Source: an uncultured Paracoccus sp. (GTDB taxonomy: Bacteria; Pseudomonadota; Alphaproteobacteria; Rhodobacterales; Rhodobacteraceae). Taken from it: 64,000 bases of DNA. Where the stretch lies: contig CAKTBJ010000001.1 of the NCBI GenBank assembly GCA_934533075.1, positions 1 through 64,000 on the forward strand. Direction: 5' to 3'. The notes under the pieces were generated by a model. It worked only from the letters and a program-made list of their open reading frames with translations, searched no databases and was not told the DNA's origin. Shown in pieces: positions 24,896 through 34,666 of the stretch. Position 1 is the first letter of the stretch; each line of letters starts with the position of its first letter. Position numbers and translations under genes: made by a program.

Positions 24896-26056
24896 TCAGG
24901 CCAGGTCGTTGAAGAAGCGCGACATGCGGTCCATCGCCTCCTCAAGCTGCTCATGCGTGACCGAGCCGAAGCAGACCCGCAGATGCCCCTCGCCGCCCGG
25001 CCCGTAGAAGGCGCCGGATTCGACCACGACGCCCGCACGCTCCAGCAGCGCATCGGCCGCCTGCTGCGAGGTCAGGCCGGTGCCGGTGATGTCGGGGAAG
25101 GCATAGATGGTCCCCTCCGGGCTGTGGCAGCGCACGCCGGGCATCTGGTTCATGCGCGTGACCACCAGGTCGCGCTTGGCGCGGTCGTCGTCCACCATCG
25201 CCGCCAGCACCGGCGCCGGGCCGGTGATCGCGGCCAGCGCGCCGTGCTGGATGAAGGTGTTCACATGCGTGACCACGGTGGAATGCAGCTTGACCAGCGG
25301 CCCGATCAGCGCGGCATCCGCCGCCAGCCAGCCCAGCCGCCAGCCATCCATCGCGAAGGCCTTGGTAAAGGCGAACATGCTGACCACCCGGTCGCGCATC
25401 CCCGGCAGCGAGGCGATGGAGATATGCGGGGTGCCGAAGGTGATCCGCTCATACACCTCGTCGCTGATCACGGCGAGGTCGTGCTCGATGCACAGGTCGG
25501 CGATGATCTGCAACTCCTCGCGCGTATAGCAGCGGCCGGTGGGGTTCGAGGGGTTGACCAATGTGATCACACGGGTCTTCGGCGTGATCACGGCCTCGAT
25601 CAGGTCGCGCTGGATGGTGAAGCCGGGGCCGGTGGCCGCGATCACCGGCCGCGCGCCGGCCATCTCGATCTTGCCGACATGCTGGGGGTAATAGGGTTCC
25701 AGCAGGATGGCCTCGTCGCCCTCGTCCAGCAGGGCCATGAAGGCGAGGTAGGAGGCTTCGGTCAGCCCGTTGGTGACGATCACCTCGTCCGGGGTATAGT
25801 CCAGCGCGTTCTCCGCCCGCATCTTGGCGGCCAGCGCCTCGCGCAGCGGCTGGATGCCGCGGAAATCGCTGTAATGCACCTCGCCGGCGCGCAGGGCGTC
25901 GATGGTGGCCTGCTTGATATGGTCGGGCGTGTCGTGGATCGGCATGCCCAGCTCCAGGTGGATCAGGTCCGGGCGCGGCCCCAGGGCCGCCGCCTTGGCG
26001 AACATCCCATAGCTTTTTGCCGATGTCTGGGTCAGGCGGCGGGCAAGGCGGGGCAT
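24896..26056 (-). CDS. Class I/II PLP-dependent aminotransferase
   Basis: Fold-type I aminotransferase (386 aa) of the AspC-like superfamily. Visible are HYSDFRGIQPLREALA (61-76), the NPSNPTG loop (168-174), SDEVYE (198-203), the PLP lysine Lys232 in AFTKAFAMDGWR and Arg240. The C-terminal carboxylate-binding Arg lies in GHLRVCFGS. It is the last gene of the importer operon, 28 bases after the alpha/beta hydrolase. A role in converting the imported amino compound, after or instead of the FAD oxidase, is inferred. The exact amino donor cannot be told. Confidence 0.85.
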   Translation of the reverse strand: MPRLARRLTQTSAKSYGMFAKAAALGPRPDLIHLELGMPIHDTPDHIKQATIDALRAGEVHYSDFRGIQPLREALAAKMRAENALDYTPDEVIVTNGLTEASYLAFMALLDEGDEAILLEPYYPQHVGKIEMAGARPVIAATGPGFTIQRDLIEAVITPKTRVITLVNPSNPTGRCYTREELQIIADLCIEHDLAVISDEVYERITFGTPHISIASLPGMRDRVVSMFAFTKAFAMDGWRLGWLAADAALIGPLVKLHSTVVTHVNTFIQHGALAAITGPAPVLAAMVDDDRAKRDLVVTRMNQMPGVRCHSPEGTIYAFPDITGTGLTSQQAADALLERAGVVVESGAFYGPGGEGHLRVCFGSVTHEQLEEAMDRMSRFFNDLA

Positions 26057-26084
26057 GGTGTATCTTTCTGTCTGATGGCGGCGG

Positions 26085-26966
26085 TCAGAGGGCGAGGCCC
26101 ATCGACGCGCGCACCTGCTTGTTGAAGGCGTTGTCCGGCCGGGCCAGTGCCTCGGTCAGGACGGTGACGTGGTTGGTGCCGGGGACCTCGACGGTCCGCG
26201 CCGGCTGGCTTTGCGCGCAAAGCGCCGCGAAGGCGCGGTTCTGGCGCAGGAACTCGTCGGTCTCGTCCCCGCCCACGGCGGCGATCACCGGCACCACGGG
26301 GCGATAGGGCCGGGTCAGGGGGCTGAGGTCGCGGACCTCCGCCGGGGTCAGTTGCAGCGGATCGTTCTGGAACGAGCGCGTCACCGGCTCCAGATCAAAG
26401 ATGCCGCTGATCGGCACGGCGCCGGCGATGGGCGTGCCCGGCCCCGGCGCGCCGGTTGCGCGGGTCAGGCCGCGCCCCATATCGGCCAGTTCCGCCACCA
26501 GATGCCCGCCGGCGGAGTTGCCGCAGATGGTGATGCGATCCGGGTCGCCCCCATAGTCCGCGATATGGGCATGAGTCCAGGCCAGCGCCTCGGCGCAGGC
26601 ATCCAGCACCTCGGCCAGCCGCACCGAGGGCATCAGCGGATAGTCGATCACCACCAGCACGGCGCCGAAGGGCACGAAGCCGTCGGCCAGGAAGCTGAAC
26701 GTATCGGCCTCCATCGAGCGCCAGAAGCCGCCGTGGATGAAGAACAGCACCGGCGCCGGGGTCGCCCCCTGCGCCGGGAAGATGTTGAGGCTGCGCCCCG
26801 CGCCCGCGCCGTAGCGCAGCCCGCGATGGACCGGCCAGCGGGCCAGGGCGGCCGCCGCCGCCTCGGCCCGCGCCGCGTTCAGGCCGGCAAGGTCCGGCAC
26901 ATGGGCCAGCGTGAACTGGGCGTCCATGTCATGCACTTGTCCGCTGGTCTGGTCCGCGCCCGGCAT
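26085..26966 (-). CDS. Alpha/beta hydrolase (esterase/formamidase-like)
   Basis: Cytoplasmic hydrolase (293 aa). The oxyanion motif FFIHGGFW covers residues 76-82 and the nucleophile elbow GNSAGG spans 149-154 with Ser151. Asp234 in VGGDETDEF and His266 in GTNHVTV complete a plausible triad. The overall pattern is that of arylformamidase/hormone-sensitive lipase-like enzymes acting on small esters or amides. The ATG at 26966 has GGGGAAGGGG upstream; an alternative Met is at 26927. Placed between the binding protein and the aminotransferase, it may hydrolyse the imported compound. Confidence 0.8.
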   Translation of the reverse strand: MPGADQTSGQVHDMDAQFTLAHVPDLAGLNAARAEAAAAALARWPVHRGLRYGAGAGRSLNIFPAQGATPAPVLFFIHGGFWRSMEADTFSFLADGFVPFGAVLVVIDYPLMPSVRLAEVLDACAEALAWTHAHIADYGGDPDRITICGNSAGGHLVAELADMGRGLTRATGAPGPGTPIAGAVPISGIFDLEPVTRSFQNDPLQLTPAEVRDLSPLTRPYRPVVPVIAAVGGDETDEFLRQNRAFAALCAQSQPARTVEVPGTNHVTVLTEALARPDNAFNKQVRASMGLAL

Positions 26967-26984
26967 GGCCGCCCCTTCCCCGCC

Positions 26985-28244
26985 TTATTCGCCGATGGCC
27001 GCGGTGGCGGCGTCCACGCGCGGGATGTCCCAGTTGTCCAGCGTGGCCAGTTCGCCGTCGCGCACGCCCCAGATCAGATAGGGACCGTTCACGTCGCCAT
27101 TGGCGTCGAAGGTCACCGGGCCGATGGCACCCTCATAGGTGAAGGGCTGGCCGGCGGCGATCAGCTCCTTGGCGCGGGCAAAGCCCTCGGGGCCGGGCAG
27201 CACTACCTCGCCCTCGCCGCCGGTCACCACGCGGACGTTCTCGGCGATGGCGGCGCCTTCGGCCTTGCCGGCCTTTTCCATCGCCAGCAGCGCGATGGCG
27301 GTGGCGTCATACATGCTGTGCAGGCCCGGCCCGTTCGGCGGCGAGCCGAAGCGGTCGGCCCAGACCTTCGCGAAGGCCTCGGCCCCGGCGCCCTCGATCT
27401 GGGCATTGTCGATGCCCACCGCATCGGCCAGGTTCTCGGCGCCCACGGCCTCGACGAACTCGTCGGCGCGCATGGCGTTGGAGAGGTAAAGCTTGCTGGA
27501 ACCGCCGAAGGACAGCCATTCGCGCACCACCGTCGCCCCGTCCGCCGGGAAGGCCACCAACCACATCGCTTCCGGGTTGCCCTGCATGGCGGCGCTAACC
27601 TCGACGCGGTAGCTGGCCTGCTCCTGGTTATAGCCGACCATCTGGGTGATGGTGCCGCCCAGCGCCTCGAAGGCGTCCTTGAAATCCTTGGCCAGCCCGG
27701 CGCCGTAATCCGAGTTCACATAGATGATCGCCATGTTCTCCAGCCCGGCCTCGCGGGCCAGCGTCGCCATCACGATCCCCTGCGGGCGCGAGGTCGGCAG
27801 GGTGCGGAACCACAGCCCGTCCGTGCCGCCCTCGGCCGCCAGATCGGTCAGCGACGGCGCCGAGGAGCAGCAGGACAGCTGCGCCACCTTCGAGGGCACC
27901 GCCACCGAGGTCAGGATCGGCAGCGTCACGCCCGAGGCGATGGCGCCCAGGATCACCGGCGACTTGTCGATCTCGACCAGCGCCTTGGCGGCATCGACGC
28001 CGACGCTGGGCTGGCCCTGGTCGTCGCGCAGGACGAAATCGACCTGGCAGCCCAAGCTTCCGCCGGTCTCGTTGAACGCGTCCACGGCCAGTTGCCCGGC
28101 ATCGCCGATGGCCTTGCCGATGGCGGCGTTCGGCCCGGTCAGCGACAGGATCGAGCCGAAGGTGATGTTGCAATCCGCAGCCATCGCCGGCGCGGCGCCG
28201 AGGGCCGCCACCGCAAGCCCGCTGCACAGAAGAAGTCGTTTCAT
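26985..28244 (-). CDS. Branched-chain amino acid-type ABC importer, binding protein
   Basis: Periplasmic Peripla_BP_6-family protein (419 aa). A Sec signal peptide ends after residue 23 (APAMAA). The mature chain starts DCNITFGSILSLTGPNAAIGKAIGD, the usual ligand-loop region. LSCCSSAPSL around residue 125 has two adjacent Cys where many homologues have Ser or Ala. It belongs to the importer encoded immediately upstream. The ligand is probably an amine or amino acid, given the adjacent FAD oxidase and aminotransferase genes; this is inference. Confidence 0.87.
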   Translation of the reverse strand: MKRLLLCSGLAVAALGAAPAMAADCNITFGSILSLTGPNAAIGKAIGDAGQLAVDAFNETGGSLGCQVDFVLRDDQGQPSVGVDAAKALVEIDKSPVILGAIASGVTLPILTSVAVPSKVAQLSCCSSAPSLTDLAAEGGTDGLWFRTLPTSRPQGIVMATLAREAGLENMAIIYVNSDYGAGLAKDFKDAFEALGGTITQMVGYNQEQASYRVEVSAAMQGNPEAMWLVAFPADGATVVREWLSFGGSSKLYLSNAMRADEFVEAVGAENLADAVGIDNAQIEGAGAEAFAKVWADRFGSPPNGPGLHSMYDATAIALLAMEKAGKAEGAAIAENVRVVTGGEGEVVLPGPEGFARAKELIAAGQPFTYEGAIGPVTFDANGDVNGPYLIWGVRDGELATLDNWDIPRVDAATAAIGE

Positions 28245-28286
28245 GGGTCCACCCTGTTCGTTGTCATGTCTTACCCGGGCCGGCGA

Positions 28287-29603
28287 TCAGGCGCCGGCGC
28301 GAATCTCCCTTGTCTTGCGGATCGCCCGCCGGTCGGCACGGTCGCCCTGGATCAGGAACAGCGACGGCGCCCAGCGCGCGAGGAACGGCGCCGGCACCGG
28401 CGCAGGCGGCGCCAGAGGCACCGGCAGGTCGTCCAGCGGGCGGTTTTCCAGAATGGCGGCACCCAGCGCCTCGCCCAGAACGGTGGTCATGGCGACGCCG
28501 CGCCCGTTGCAGGCGGTGGCGCCGACATAGCCCTCGCCGAACTGCACCAGATGCGGCAGGAAATCCGTCGTCACCGCCGCCGTGCCGCGCCAGCAGAAGG
28601 CGGCGCGCAGCGGCAGGTCCAGCCCCAATTCGGCCTGAAGGCGGGCGGCGATGCGTTTCGCCATGCGGGCCTCGGCCCCGGCGCCCGGAAAGATCGCCAT
28701 GCCGCCGGAAATCAGCCGGTCGTCCGAGGTCAGCCGGTAGGTGAAGATGTTGTTGCGGGTGTCCGAGACCGGCTCGCGATGCGGCGAGAACCGCGCGATC
28801 ACCGCGCCCGGCAGCGGGTCGGTGGCGATCTGATAGACGTTCAGCGGGATGACGGTGCGGCCCAGCGCCTTCGCCGCGCCCTCGTCGGCGGCATTGGTGC
28901 ACAGCAGCACGCGGCGCGCCTTGACCTGCCCCCTGGGCGTCGTCACCAGCCAGTCGGCCCCCTGCCGGGTGACGGCGCTGGCGGGCGTGCCCTCATGGAT
29001 CGCGGCACCGGCGGCTTCGGCGCGGTTGGCCAAGGCGGCGGCATGGGCGACGGGGTTGATCATCCCGCCCGAGGCATCGCGCAGCGCGCCGTGATAGATG
29101 CCGATGCCGGTGCGGCGCTCGGTCTCGGCCGGGTCCAGCCACTCGACCGGGCGGCCCAGCGCGGCCCAGGCCTCGACGCGGGCGCGGACTTTCACGGCCA
29201 TCTCCGGGGAATGGGCGGGTTGCAGCCAGCCGTTTTGCTCGGCCAGATCGCCCAGCCCCGCCTGCCGGGCCAGATCGAACACCCGATCCGCCGCGCCGCC
29301 GACCAGCGCCAGCAGGCGCTTGCCGCGCGCCTCGCCCAGCTTGGCCAGCACCTGCGCCGGATCGGCCTTGGAGAAGTTCGGCACCACGAAGCCGGCATTG
29401 CGGCCCGACGCGGAATAGGCCACGCTTTTCGCCTCGACCACCACGGCCTTGGCGCCGCCCTCGGCCAAGGTCGCCGCCGCCGACAGGCCGGTAAAGCCGC
29501 CGCCGATCACCGCGACATCGGCCTCCACCGCCCCGGACAGGGGCGGACGGTCGGGCAGCGTGACCTGGCTGTGCCAGAAGGTGGCGGGACGATCAGTCGA
29601 CAT
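28287..29603 (-). CDS. FAD-dependent amine/amino-acid oxidase (DAO family)
   Basis: Flavoprotein (438 aa) of the DAO family closest in layout to gamma-glutamylputrescine oxidase (PuuB) and similar enzymes. The FAD-binding motif GGGFTG is at residues 34-39, VVVEAKSVAYSASGRNAGF follows at about 54-72, and the C-terminal GYVGATACNGRGVAMTTVLG block is the second FAD contact. It would oxidise an amine or amino acid to an imine. It overlaps livM by 11 bases, so it is embedded in the importer operon and probably acts on the imported substrate. Confidence 0.82.
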   Translation of the reverse strand: MSTDRPATFWHSQVTLPDRPPLSGAVEADVAVIGGGFTGLSAAATLAEGGAKAVVVEAKSVAYSASGRNAGFVVPNFSKADPAQVLAKLGEARGKRLLALVGGAADRVFDLARQAGLGDLAEQNGWLQPAHSPEMAVKVRARVEAWAALGRPVEWLDPAETERRTGIGIYHGALRDASGGMINPVAHAAALANRAEAAGAAIHEGTPASAVTRQGADWLVTTPRGQVKARRVLLCTNAADEGAAKALGRTVIPLNVYQIATDPLPGAVIARFSPHREPVSDTRNNIFTYRLTSDDRLISGGMAIFPGAGAEARMAKRIAARLQAELGLDLPLRAAFCWRGTAAVTTDFLPHLVQFGEGYVGATACNGRGVAMTTVLGEALGAAILENRPLDDLPVPLAPPAPVPAPFLARWAPSLFLIQGDRADRRAIRKTREIRAGA

Positions 29604-30537
29604 GGCGCGACACGGTATCCCTCTCGCCGATCAGCCCGCGCGGGCGGAACAGCAGCGTCAGCACGATCAGCAACCCGATCAGCATGACCTGAATGGCGCC
29701 GCCCTGCGATTGCAGCGCCGGCGGCAGCAGGCGGCTGACCGCGACGCCCGACAGCGACCACAGGCCCCAGATGGCGAAGGCCCCGACGAAGGCGCCCCTG
29801 GTATTGCCCGAGCCGCCGACGATCAGCATGGCCCAGATCTGGAAGGTCAGGATCGGCAGGAAGTCCTGCGGGCTGACGAAGCCGATGAAGCCGACATAGA
29901 GGCCGCCGGCCAGACCCATCAGCGCACAGCCCAGCACGAAGGCGGTCAGCCGCACGGCGGGCGCGTTCTTGCCCAGCGAGCCGGCGGCGGTCTCGTCCTC
30001 GCGGATGGCCTTCAGCAGCCGGCCCCAGGGCGAGGACAAGGCCGCCTGCAAGGCCAGATAGACCGCGCCCGCAACCACGGCGACCAGCCCCAGATAGAAC
30101 AGGTTGAAGCCCACGGGCGAGCCGATGGTGCGCAGCATCGGGCGCGGCAGGCCGACCAGCCCCTCCGGCCCGCCGGTCAGGCTGGCGAAGTTCAGCGCCA
30201 CAAGCTGCACGGAAATCGCGATGCCGAAGGTGGAGATGGCCAGATAGTCGTCGCGTAATCGCAAGGTCGCCAGCCCGACCAATAACGCCGCGATGGCCGC
30301 CGCGATCACGCCGCCCAGCAGCGCCAGCGGGAAGGGCAGGCCGAAGCCGCCGATCAGATGCGCGCGGTCCGGCCCCATGAGGATCGCCGTGCCATAGGCG
30401 CCGACGGCATAGAAGGCCACCACCCCGGCATTGAACAGCCCGGTATAGCCCCATTGCAGGTTCAGCCCCATCACCACGATCGAATAGATCAGCGTGATGG
30501 ACAGGAAGAACATCAGGTAAGCGATCAGCCCGGTCAT
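29593..30537 (-). CDS. livM: Branched-chain amino acid-type ABC importer, permease LivM
   Basis: LivM-type permease (314 aa) with eight or more hydrophobic segments. The NLQWGYTGLFNAGVVAFYAVGAYG block near residue 26 and the coupling loop LLKAIREDETAAGSLGKNAP near residue 193 are family marks. The start overlaps the livH stop (ATGA). Confidence 0.92.
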   Translation of the reverse strand: MTGLIAYLMFFLSITLIYSIVVMGLNLQWGYTGLFNAGVVAFYAVGAYGTAILMGPDRAHLIGGFGLPFPLALLGGVIAAAIAALLVGLATLRLRDDYLAISTFGIAISVQLVALNFASLTGGPEGLVGLPRPMLRTIGSPVGFNLFYLGLVAVVAGAVYLALQAALSSPWGRLLKAIREDETAAGSLGKNAPAVRLTAFVLGCALMGLAGGLYVGFIGFVSPQDFLPILTFQIWAMLIVGGSGNTRGAFVGAFAIWGLWSLSGVAVSRLLPPALQSQGGAIQVMLIGLLIVLTLLFRPRGLIGERDTVSRHVD

Positions 30538-31442
30538 TTCGCCTGTCCTTTCGCAAGGGCAAACAGCCCGGAGGGCCGCAGATACAGGATCAGCAGCAGC
30601 AGCACGAAGGGCACCGCCATCTTGTAGCCGGGCGGCAGGATATAGATCGAGAAGGACTCGGCCAGCCCCACGATCAGCCCGCCGATCACCGCGCCGTGCA
30701 CGCTGCCCACGCCGCCCAGGATCGCCGCCGCGAACAGAGGCAGCAGCAGGTGGAAGCCCAGCTCGGGCCGGATCTGCACGGTCAGCCCGTAAAGCACCCC
30801 GGCCAAAGCCGCGAGGCTGGCGCCGATCACCCAGGTCCAGCGCAGCACCTTGCGCGCGTCATAGCCGTAGACGCCGACCAGTTGCGGGTTCTCGGCATAG
30901 GCGCGCATGGCCAGGCCCAGCCGCGTGCGTTGCAGGAACAGGTGCAGGCCCAGCACCACCACGATGGTGATGCCCAGCGTGAACACCTGGTCCGGCATGA
31001 TGCGAAACAGCCCGCCCACCGGGATCGCGATCTGGAGCGTGCGCGAGTAATAGGCCGCCGCGCCGCCGAAGGCCATCAGGATGGCCATGCGGATGATCAG
31101 CGACACGCCGAAGCTGCCGAACACCACCGTCATCTTCTTCGACCGCGCCTGTAGCCTGCGATAGATCAGCGCGTCGATGGCCAGCGCCAGCGCCGAGGTC
31201 GCCGCCATCGCCACCACCGTGGCCAGGATCAGCGGCACCCCGAACGAGAACGGCTTGATCGGCCCCATGAAGGCCCCGGTCAGCCAGACCACCGCCAGCG
31301 CGATATAGGCGCCGAAGGTGATCAGCTCGGCATGGGCGAAGTTGGGGAACCGCAGGACGCTCATGGTCAGCGTCAGGCCGATGGCCCCCAGCGAGATGAT
31401 CGAGCCGGTCAGGATGCCGTCCGCGATGGTCTGTGCCAACAT
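30534..31442 (-). CDS. livH: Branched-chain amino acid-type ABC importer, permease LivH
   Basis: LivH-type permease (302 aa). GSIISLGAIGLTLTMSVLRFPNFAHAELITFGAY near the N terminus and the coupling loop AYAENPQLVGVYGYDARKV are typical. It shares one base with the upstream livF stop. Confidence 0.92.
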   Translation of the reverse strand: MLAQTIADGILTGSIISLGAIGLTLTMSVLRFPNFAHAELITFGAYIALAVVWLTGAFMGPIKPFSFGVPLILATVVAMAATSALALAIDALIYRRLQARSKKMTVVFGSFGVSLIIRMAILMAFGGAAAYYSRTLQIAIPVGGLFRIMPDQVFTLGITIVVVLGLHLFLQRTRLGLAMRAYAENPQLVGVYGYDARKVLRWTWVIGASLAALAGVLYGLTVQIRPELGFHLLLPLFAAAILGGVGSVHGAVIGGLIVGLAESFSIYILPPGYKMAVPFVLLLLILYLRPSGLFALAKGQAK

Positions 31443-32163
31443 CAGTGCTTGCCTCCGCCGCCAAGGTAAAGGTCCGCGATCTCGTCCATCGCGCTCAGTT
31501 GCGCGGGCGTGCCGTCCAGGCGGTTGCGCCCCTCGGTCAGCACATAGGCCCGGTCGGCGACGGAGAACGCCGCCTTCACGTTCTGCTCGACCATCAGGAT
31601 CGCCACGCCCTGCGCGACCAGCGCCCGCAGGCGGGTGAACACCTCGGTCACCATCAGCGGCGACAGGCCGGCGCTGGGTTCGTCCAGCATCAGCAGGCGC
31701 GGCTTCGTCAGCAGCGCACGGGCCACCGCCAGCATCTGCCGCTGCCCGCCCGACAGCGCCCCCGCCGCCGAGGCGCGGAAGCGGTGCAGGTCGGGGAAGG
31801 TCTCGTAGGCGCGGGCGATGGCCTGCGCGGCATCCGCGCGCGACAGGGCGGCGGCGCCGAGGCGCAGGTTCTCGTCGATGGTCAGGCTGGTGAAGACGTT
31901 GGCGGTCTGCGGCACGAAGGCCAGCGACAGGTCGGCCAGCCGCGCCGTGGGCGCGTTGGTTACGTCGCGCCCGGCCAGCGTCACCCGGCCCTCATGGATC
32001 GGCACCATCCCGGCCAGGGCCTTCATCAGCGTGGATTTTCCGGCGCCGTTCGGGCCGATCAGGGCCACGAACTCGCCCTCGCCCACGGCGATCGAGGCGC
32101 CATGCAGGATCGGCAGGCCGGGGCGATAACCGGCATGGATGGCGTCGGCCTCCAGCAGCGCGG

Positions 32164-32167
<4 letters not shown>
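31442..32167 (-). CDS. livF: Branched-chain amino acid-type ABC importer, ATPase LivF
   Basis: ATPase (241 aa). Walker A GPNGAGKST is at residues 38-46, the signature is ALSGGQRQM and Walker B is LLMLDEPSAGLSP. The ATG at 32167 overlaps the livG stop (ATGA); the longer upstream frame is an out-of-frame reading of livG. Confidence 0.92.
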
Positions 32168-32958
<791 letters not shown>

Positions 32959-32981
32959 CCGATTCCCCGTTGCATCGTCCT

Positions 32982-33016
32982 ATCAATTGATCAAACTAAT
33001 CGCAGCCGAATATCTG
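32982..33016. promoter_or_regulatory. Divergent promoter with overlapping palindromes
   Basis: In the 84-base gap between livG and the Rid gene, ATCAATTGAT (32982-32991) and TTGATCAA (32987-32994) are two overlapping perfect palindromes. For the Rid gene a promoter TTGATC (32987-32992), 18-base spacer, TATCTG (33011-33016) can be read, so the palindromes cover its -35 box. The gap is distinctly AT-richer than its surroundings. No matching regulator gene lies next to it. Confidence 0.5.
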
Positions 33017-33042
33017 TGGCAAGCATTTTATGGGGGATTGCG

Positions 33043-33432
33043 ATGACGACTCGCAGGACAATCAACACCGGCTCGCGGTTCGAGGAACTGGCCGGCTATT
33101 CGCGCGCGGTGATTGACGGGAACTGGGTGTTCGTGTCGGGCACGGCCGGGTTCAACTTCGAGGACGGCTCGATTTCCGACGACGCGGCCGAGCAGGCGCG
33201 CCAGTGCCTGCGCACCATCGCGGCGACGCTGGAACAGGCCGAGGCCACGCTGGCCGACGTGGTGCGGGTGCGGGTGTTCATCCGCGACCGGGCCGACGTG
33301 CTGCCGGTCAGCCGCGTGCTGGGCGAGACCTTCAGCGACCCGCGCCCGACCAACACGACCATCCTGTGCGGCTTTGCCGAGGAAAGCATGAAGGTCGAGA
33401 TCGAGGTCACGGCGCTGCGCCCGGCCGGCTGA
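33043..33432 (+). CDS. Rid (YjgF/YER057c/UK114) family protein lacking the key Arg
   Basis: Small trimeric-type protein (129 aa) of the Rid superfamily, whose RidA members hydrolyse reactive imines and enamines. GNWVFVSGTAG (26-36) and the C-terminal MKVEIEVTAL are family blocks. The conserved arginine needed for deaminase activity, expected in a PAR-type motif near position 105, is replaced: the sequence reads RPTNTT at 101-106, with Asn104 in its place. This puts it among the Rid subgroups without canonical imine deaminase activity. GGGGGA (33032-33037) precedes the ATG; an upstream GTG at 33016 is in frame but lies on the -10 box. It is divergent from the importer/oxidase operon. Confidence 0.85.
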   Translation: MTTRRTINTGSRFEELAGYSRAVIDGNWVFVSGTAGFNFEDGSISDDAAEQARQCLRTIAATLEQAEATLADVVRVRVFIRDRADVLPVSRVLGETFSDPRPTNTTILCGFAEESMKVEIEVTALRPAG

Positions 33433-33438
33433 GGCGCG

Positions 33439-33479
33439 GGTGCGGGCGTCCCGGCCATCGAGGCCGGCCCGCCCGCACC
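33439..33479 (+). terminator. Long hairpin after the Rid gene
   Basis: An outer stem GGTGCGGGCG (33439-33448) / CGCCCGCACC (33470-33479) encloses an inner stem CCGGCC / GGCCGG with loop ATCGA. The block 33450-33471 is identical over 22 bases to the core of the terminator at 5882-5922 on the other strand. A clear T run is absent. Confidence 0.55.
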
Positions 33480-33562
33480 CCCCGATTGCCGTCTTGTGCG
33501 CCTCGCGCTGCATGCGTAACTAGGCTCTGGTCCACCCGATGGACCCGACAGGAGCCTTCACC

Positions 33563-34666
33563 ATGACCGATCCCAAGGCGCGCCCGCTCCATTCCTATTT
33601 CATCGCCGCCTACGCGGTCACCATCATCGGTCTCGGCCTTGGCGCATGGCTGGGCTTTGCCACCGCCCACACCACCGCCGGCGCGCTGAAGATCTTCTTC
33701 ATCGTCTCGGTGCTGGCGGTGCTGGAGATCTCGCTCTCCTTCGACAACGCCATCGTCAATGCCAACAAGCTCAAGGACATGACGCCGAAATGGCAGCATC
33801 GCTTCCTGACCTGGGGCATCATCATCGCCGTGTTCGGCATGCGGGTGATCTTCCCGCTGCTGATCGTGGTCATCGCCGCCAAGGTCGGCCCGTGGCAGGC
33901 GATGGTCATGGCCGCCAGCCAGCCCGAGGAATATGCGCGCATCATGCATGACGCGCATCTGCCCATCGCGGCCTTCGGCGGCACCTTCCTGATGATGGTC
34001 GGCCTGTCCTTCTTCTTCGATGGCGAGAAGGACATCCACTGGGTCCGCTGGATCGAGCAGAAGGCCGCCGACTATTCCTCGGTCAAGGGGGTCGAGATCG
34101 CGCTGGTGCTGGTGATCATGCTGGTCTTCTCGCGCATCATCGGCAATTCGGACGACCCGCGCCTCGGCCCGGTCGCGGCGAATACCTTCTTCCATTCGGC
34201 GATCTGGGGGCTGCTGACCTTCCTGCTGGTCGAGGTGATCGGCGGGTTGCTGGACCGCAGCCAGCAGATGCTGGAGGGCGCGGCCAAGGGCGGCGTCGGC
34301 GCCTTCCTGTATCTGGAGGTGCTGGATGCCAGCTTCAGCTTCGACGGGGTGATCGGGGCCTTCGCGCTGTCGCAGAACCTGTTCGTCATCGCCATCGGCC
34401 TCGGGATCGGGGCGATGTATGTGCGCTCGATGACCATCATGCTGGTGGAAAAGGGCACGCTGGCCCAATACCGCTATCTGGAGCATGGCGCCTTCTGGGC
34501 CATCCTGATCCTGTCGGTGATCATGTATCTGCAATCGCTGATCCACATCCCCGAGGTCATCACCGGCCTCGGCGGCGCCGGGCTGATCGGGCTGTCGCTG
34601 TGGTCCTCGATCCGCTGGAACCGCTCCAACGGCGAGACGGAGGCAGAGGCGGAGGCGAAAGCCTAG
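33563..34666 (+). CDS. DUF475 (TerC-like) membrane protein
   Basis: Polytopic membrane protein (367 aa) of the DUF475 family, related to TerC. Two copies of the acidic membrane motif are visible: EISLSFDNAIVNAN near residue 55 and EVLDASFSFDGVIGAF near residue 255; in TerC-type proteins these Asp-containing repeats are implicated in metal-ion movement. The C terminus ends in a charged ETEAEAEAKA tail. The ATG at 33563 has ACAGGAG upstream. Its TAG stop lies in a CTAG shared with the converging glycosyltransferase gene. Function is not established; metal export has been proposed for relatives. Confidence 0.82.
   Translation: MTDPKARPLHSYFIAAYAVTIIGLGLGAWLGFATAHTTAGALKIFFIVSVLAVLEISLSFDNAIVNANKLKDMTPKWQHRFLTWGIIIAVFGMRVIFPLLIVVIAAKVGPWQAMVMAASQPEEYARIMHDAHLPIAAFGGTFLMMVGLSFFFDGEKDIHWVRWIEQKAADYSSVKGVEIALVLVIMLVFSRIIGNSDDPRLGPVAANTFFHSAIWGLLTFLLVEVIGGLLDRSQQMLEGAAKGGVGAFLYLEVLDASFSFDGVIGAFALSQNLFVIAIGLGIGAMYVRSMTIMLVEKGTLAQYRYLEHGAFWAILILSVIMYLQSLIHIPEVITGLGGAGLIGLSLWSSIRWNRSNGETEAEAEAKA

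Noticed and set aside
26169..29687. Plus-strand open frame of 1172 codons
   Set aside because: Antisense to the hydrolase, binding-protein and oxidase genes; composition is that of a shadow frame.
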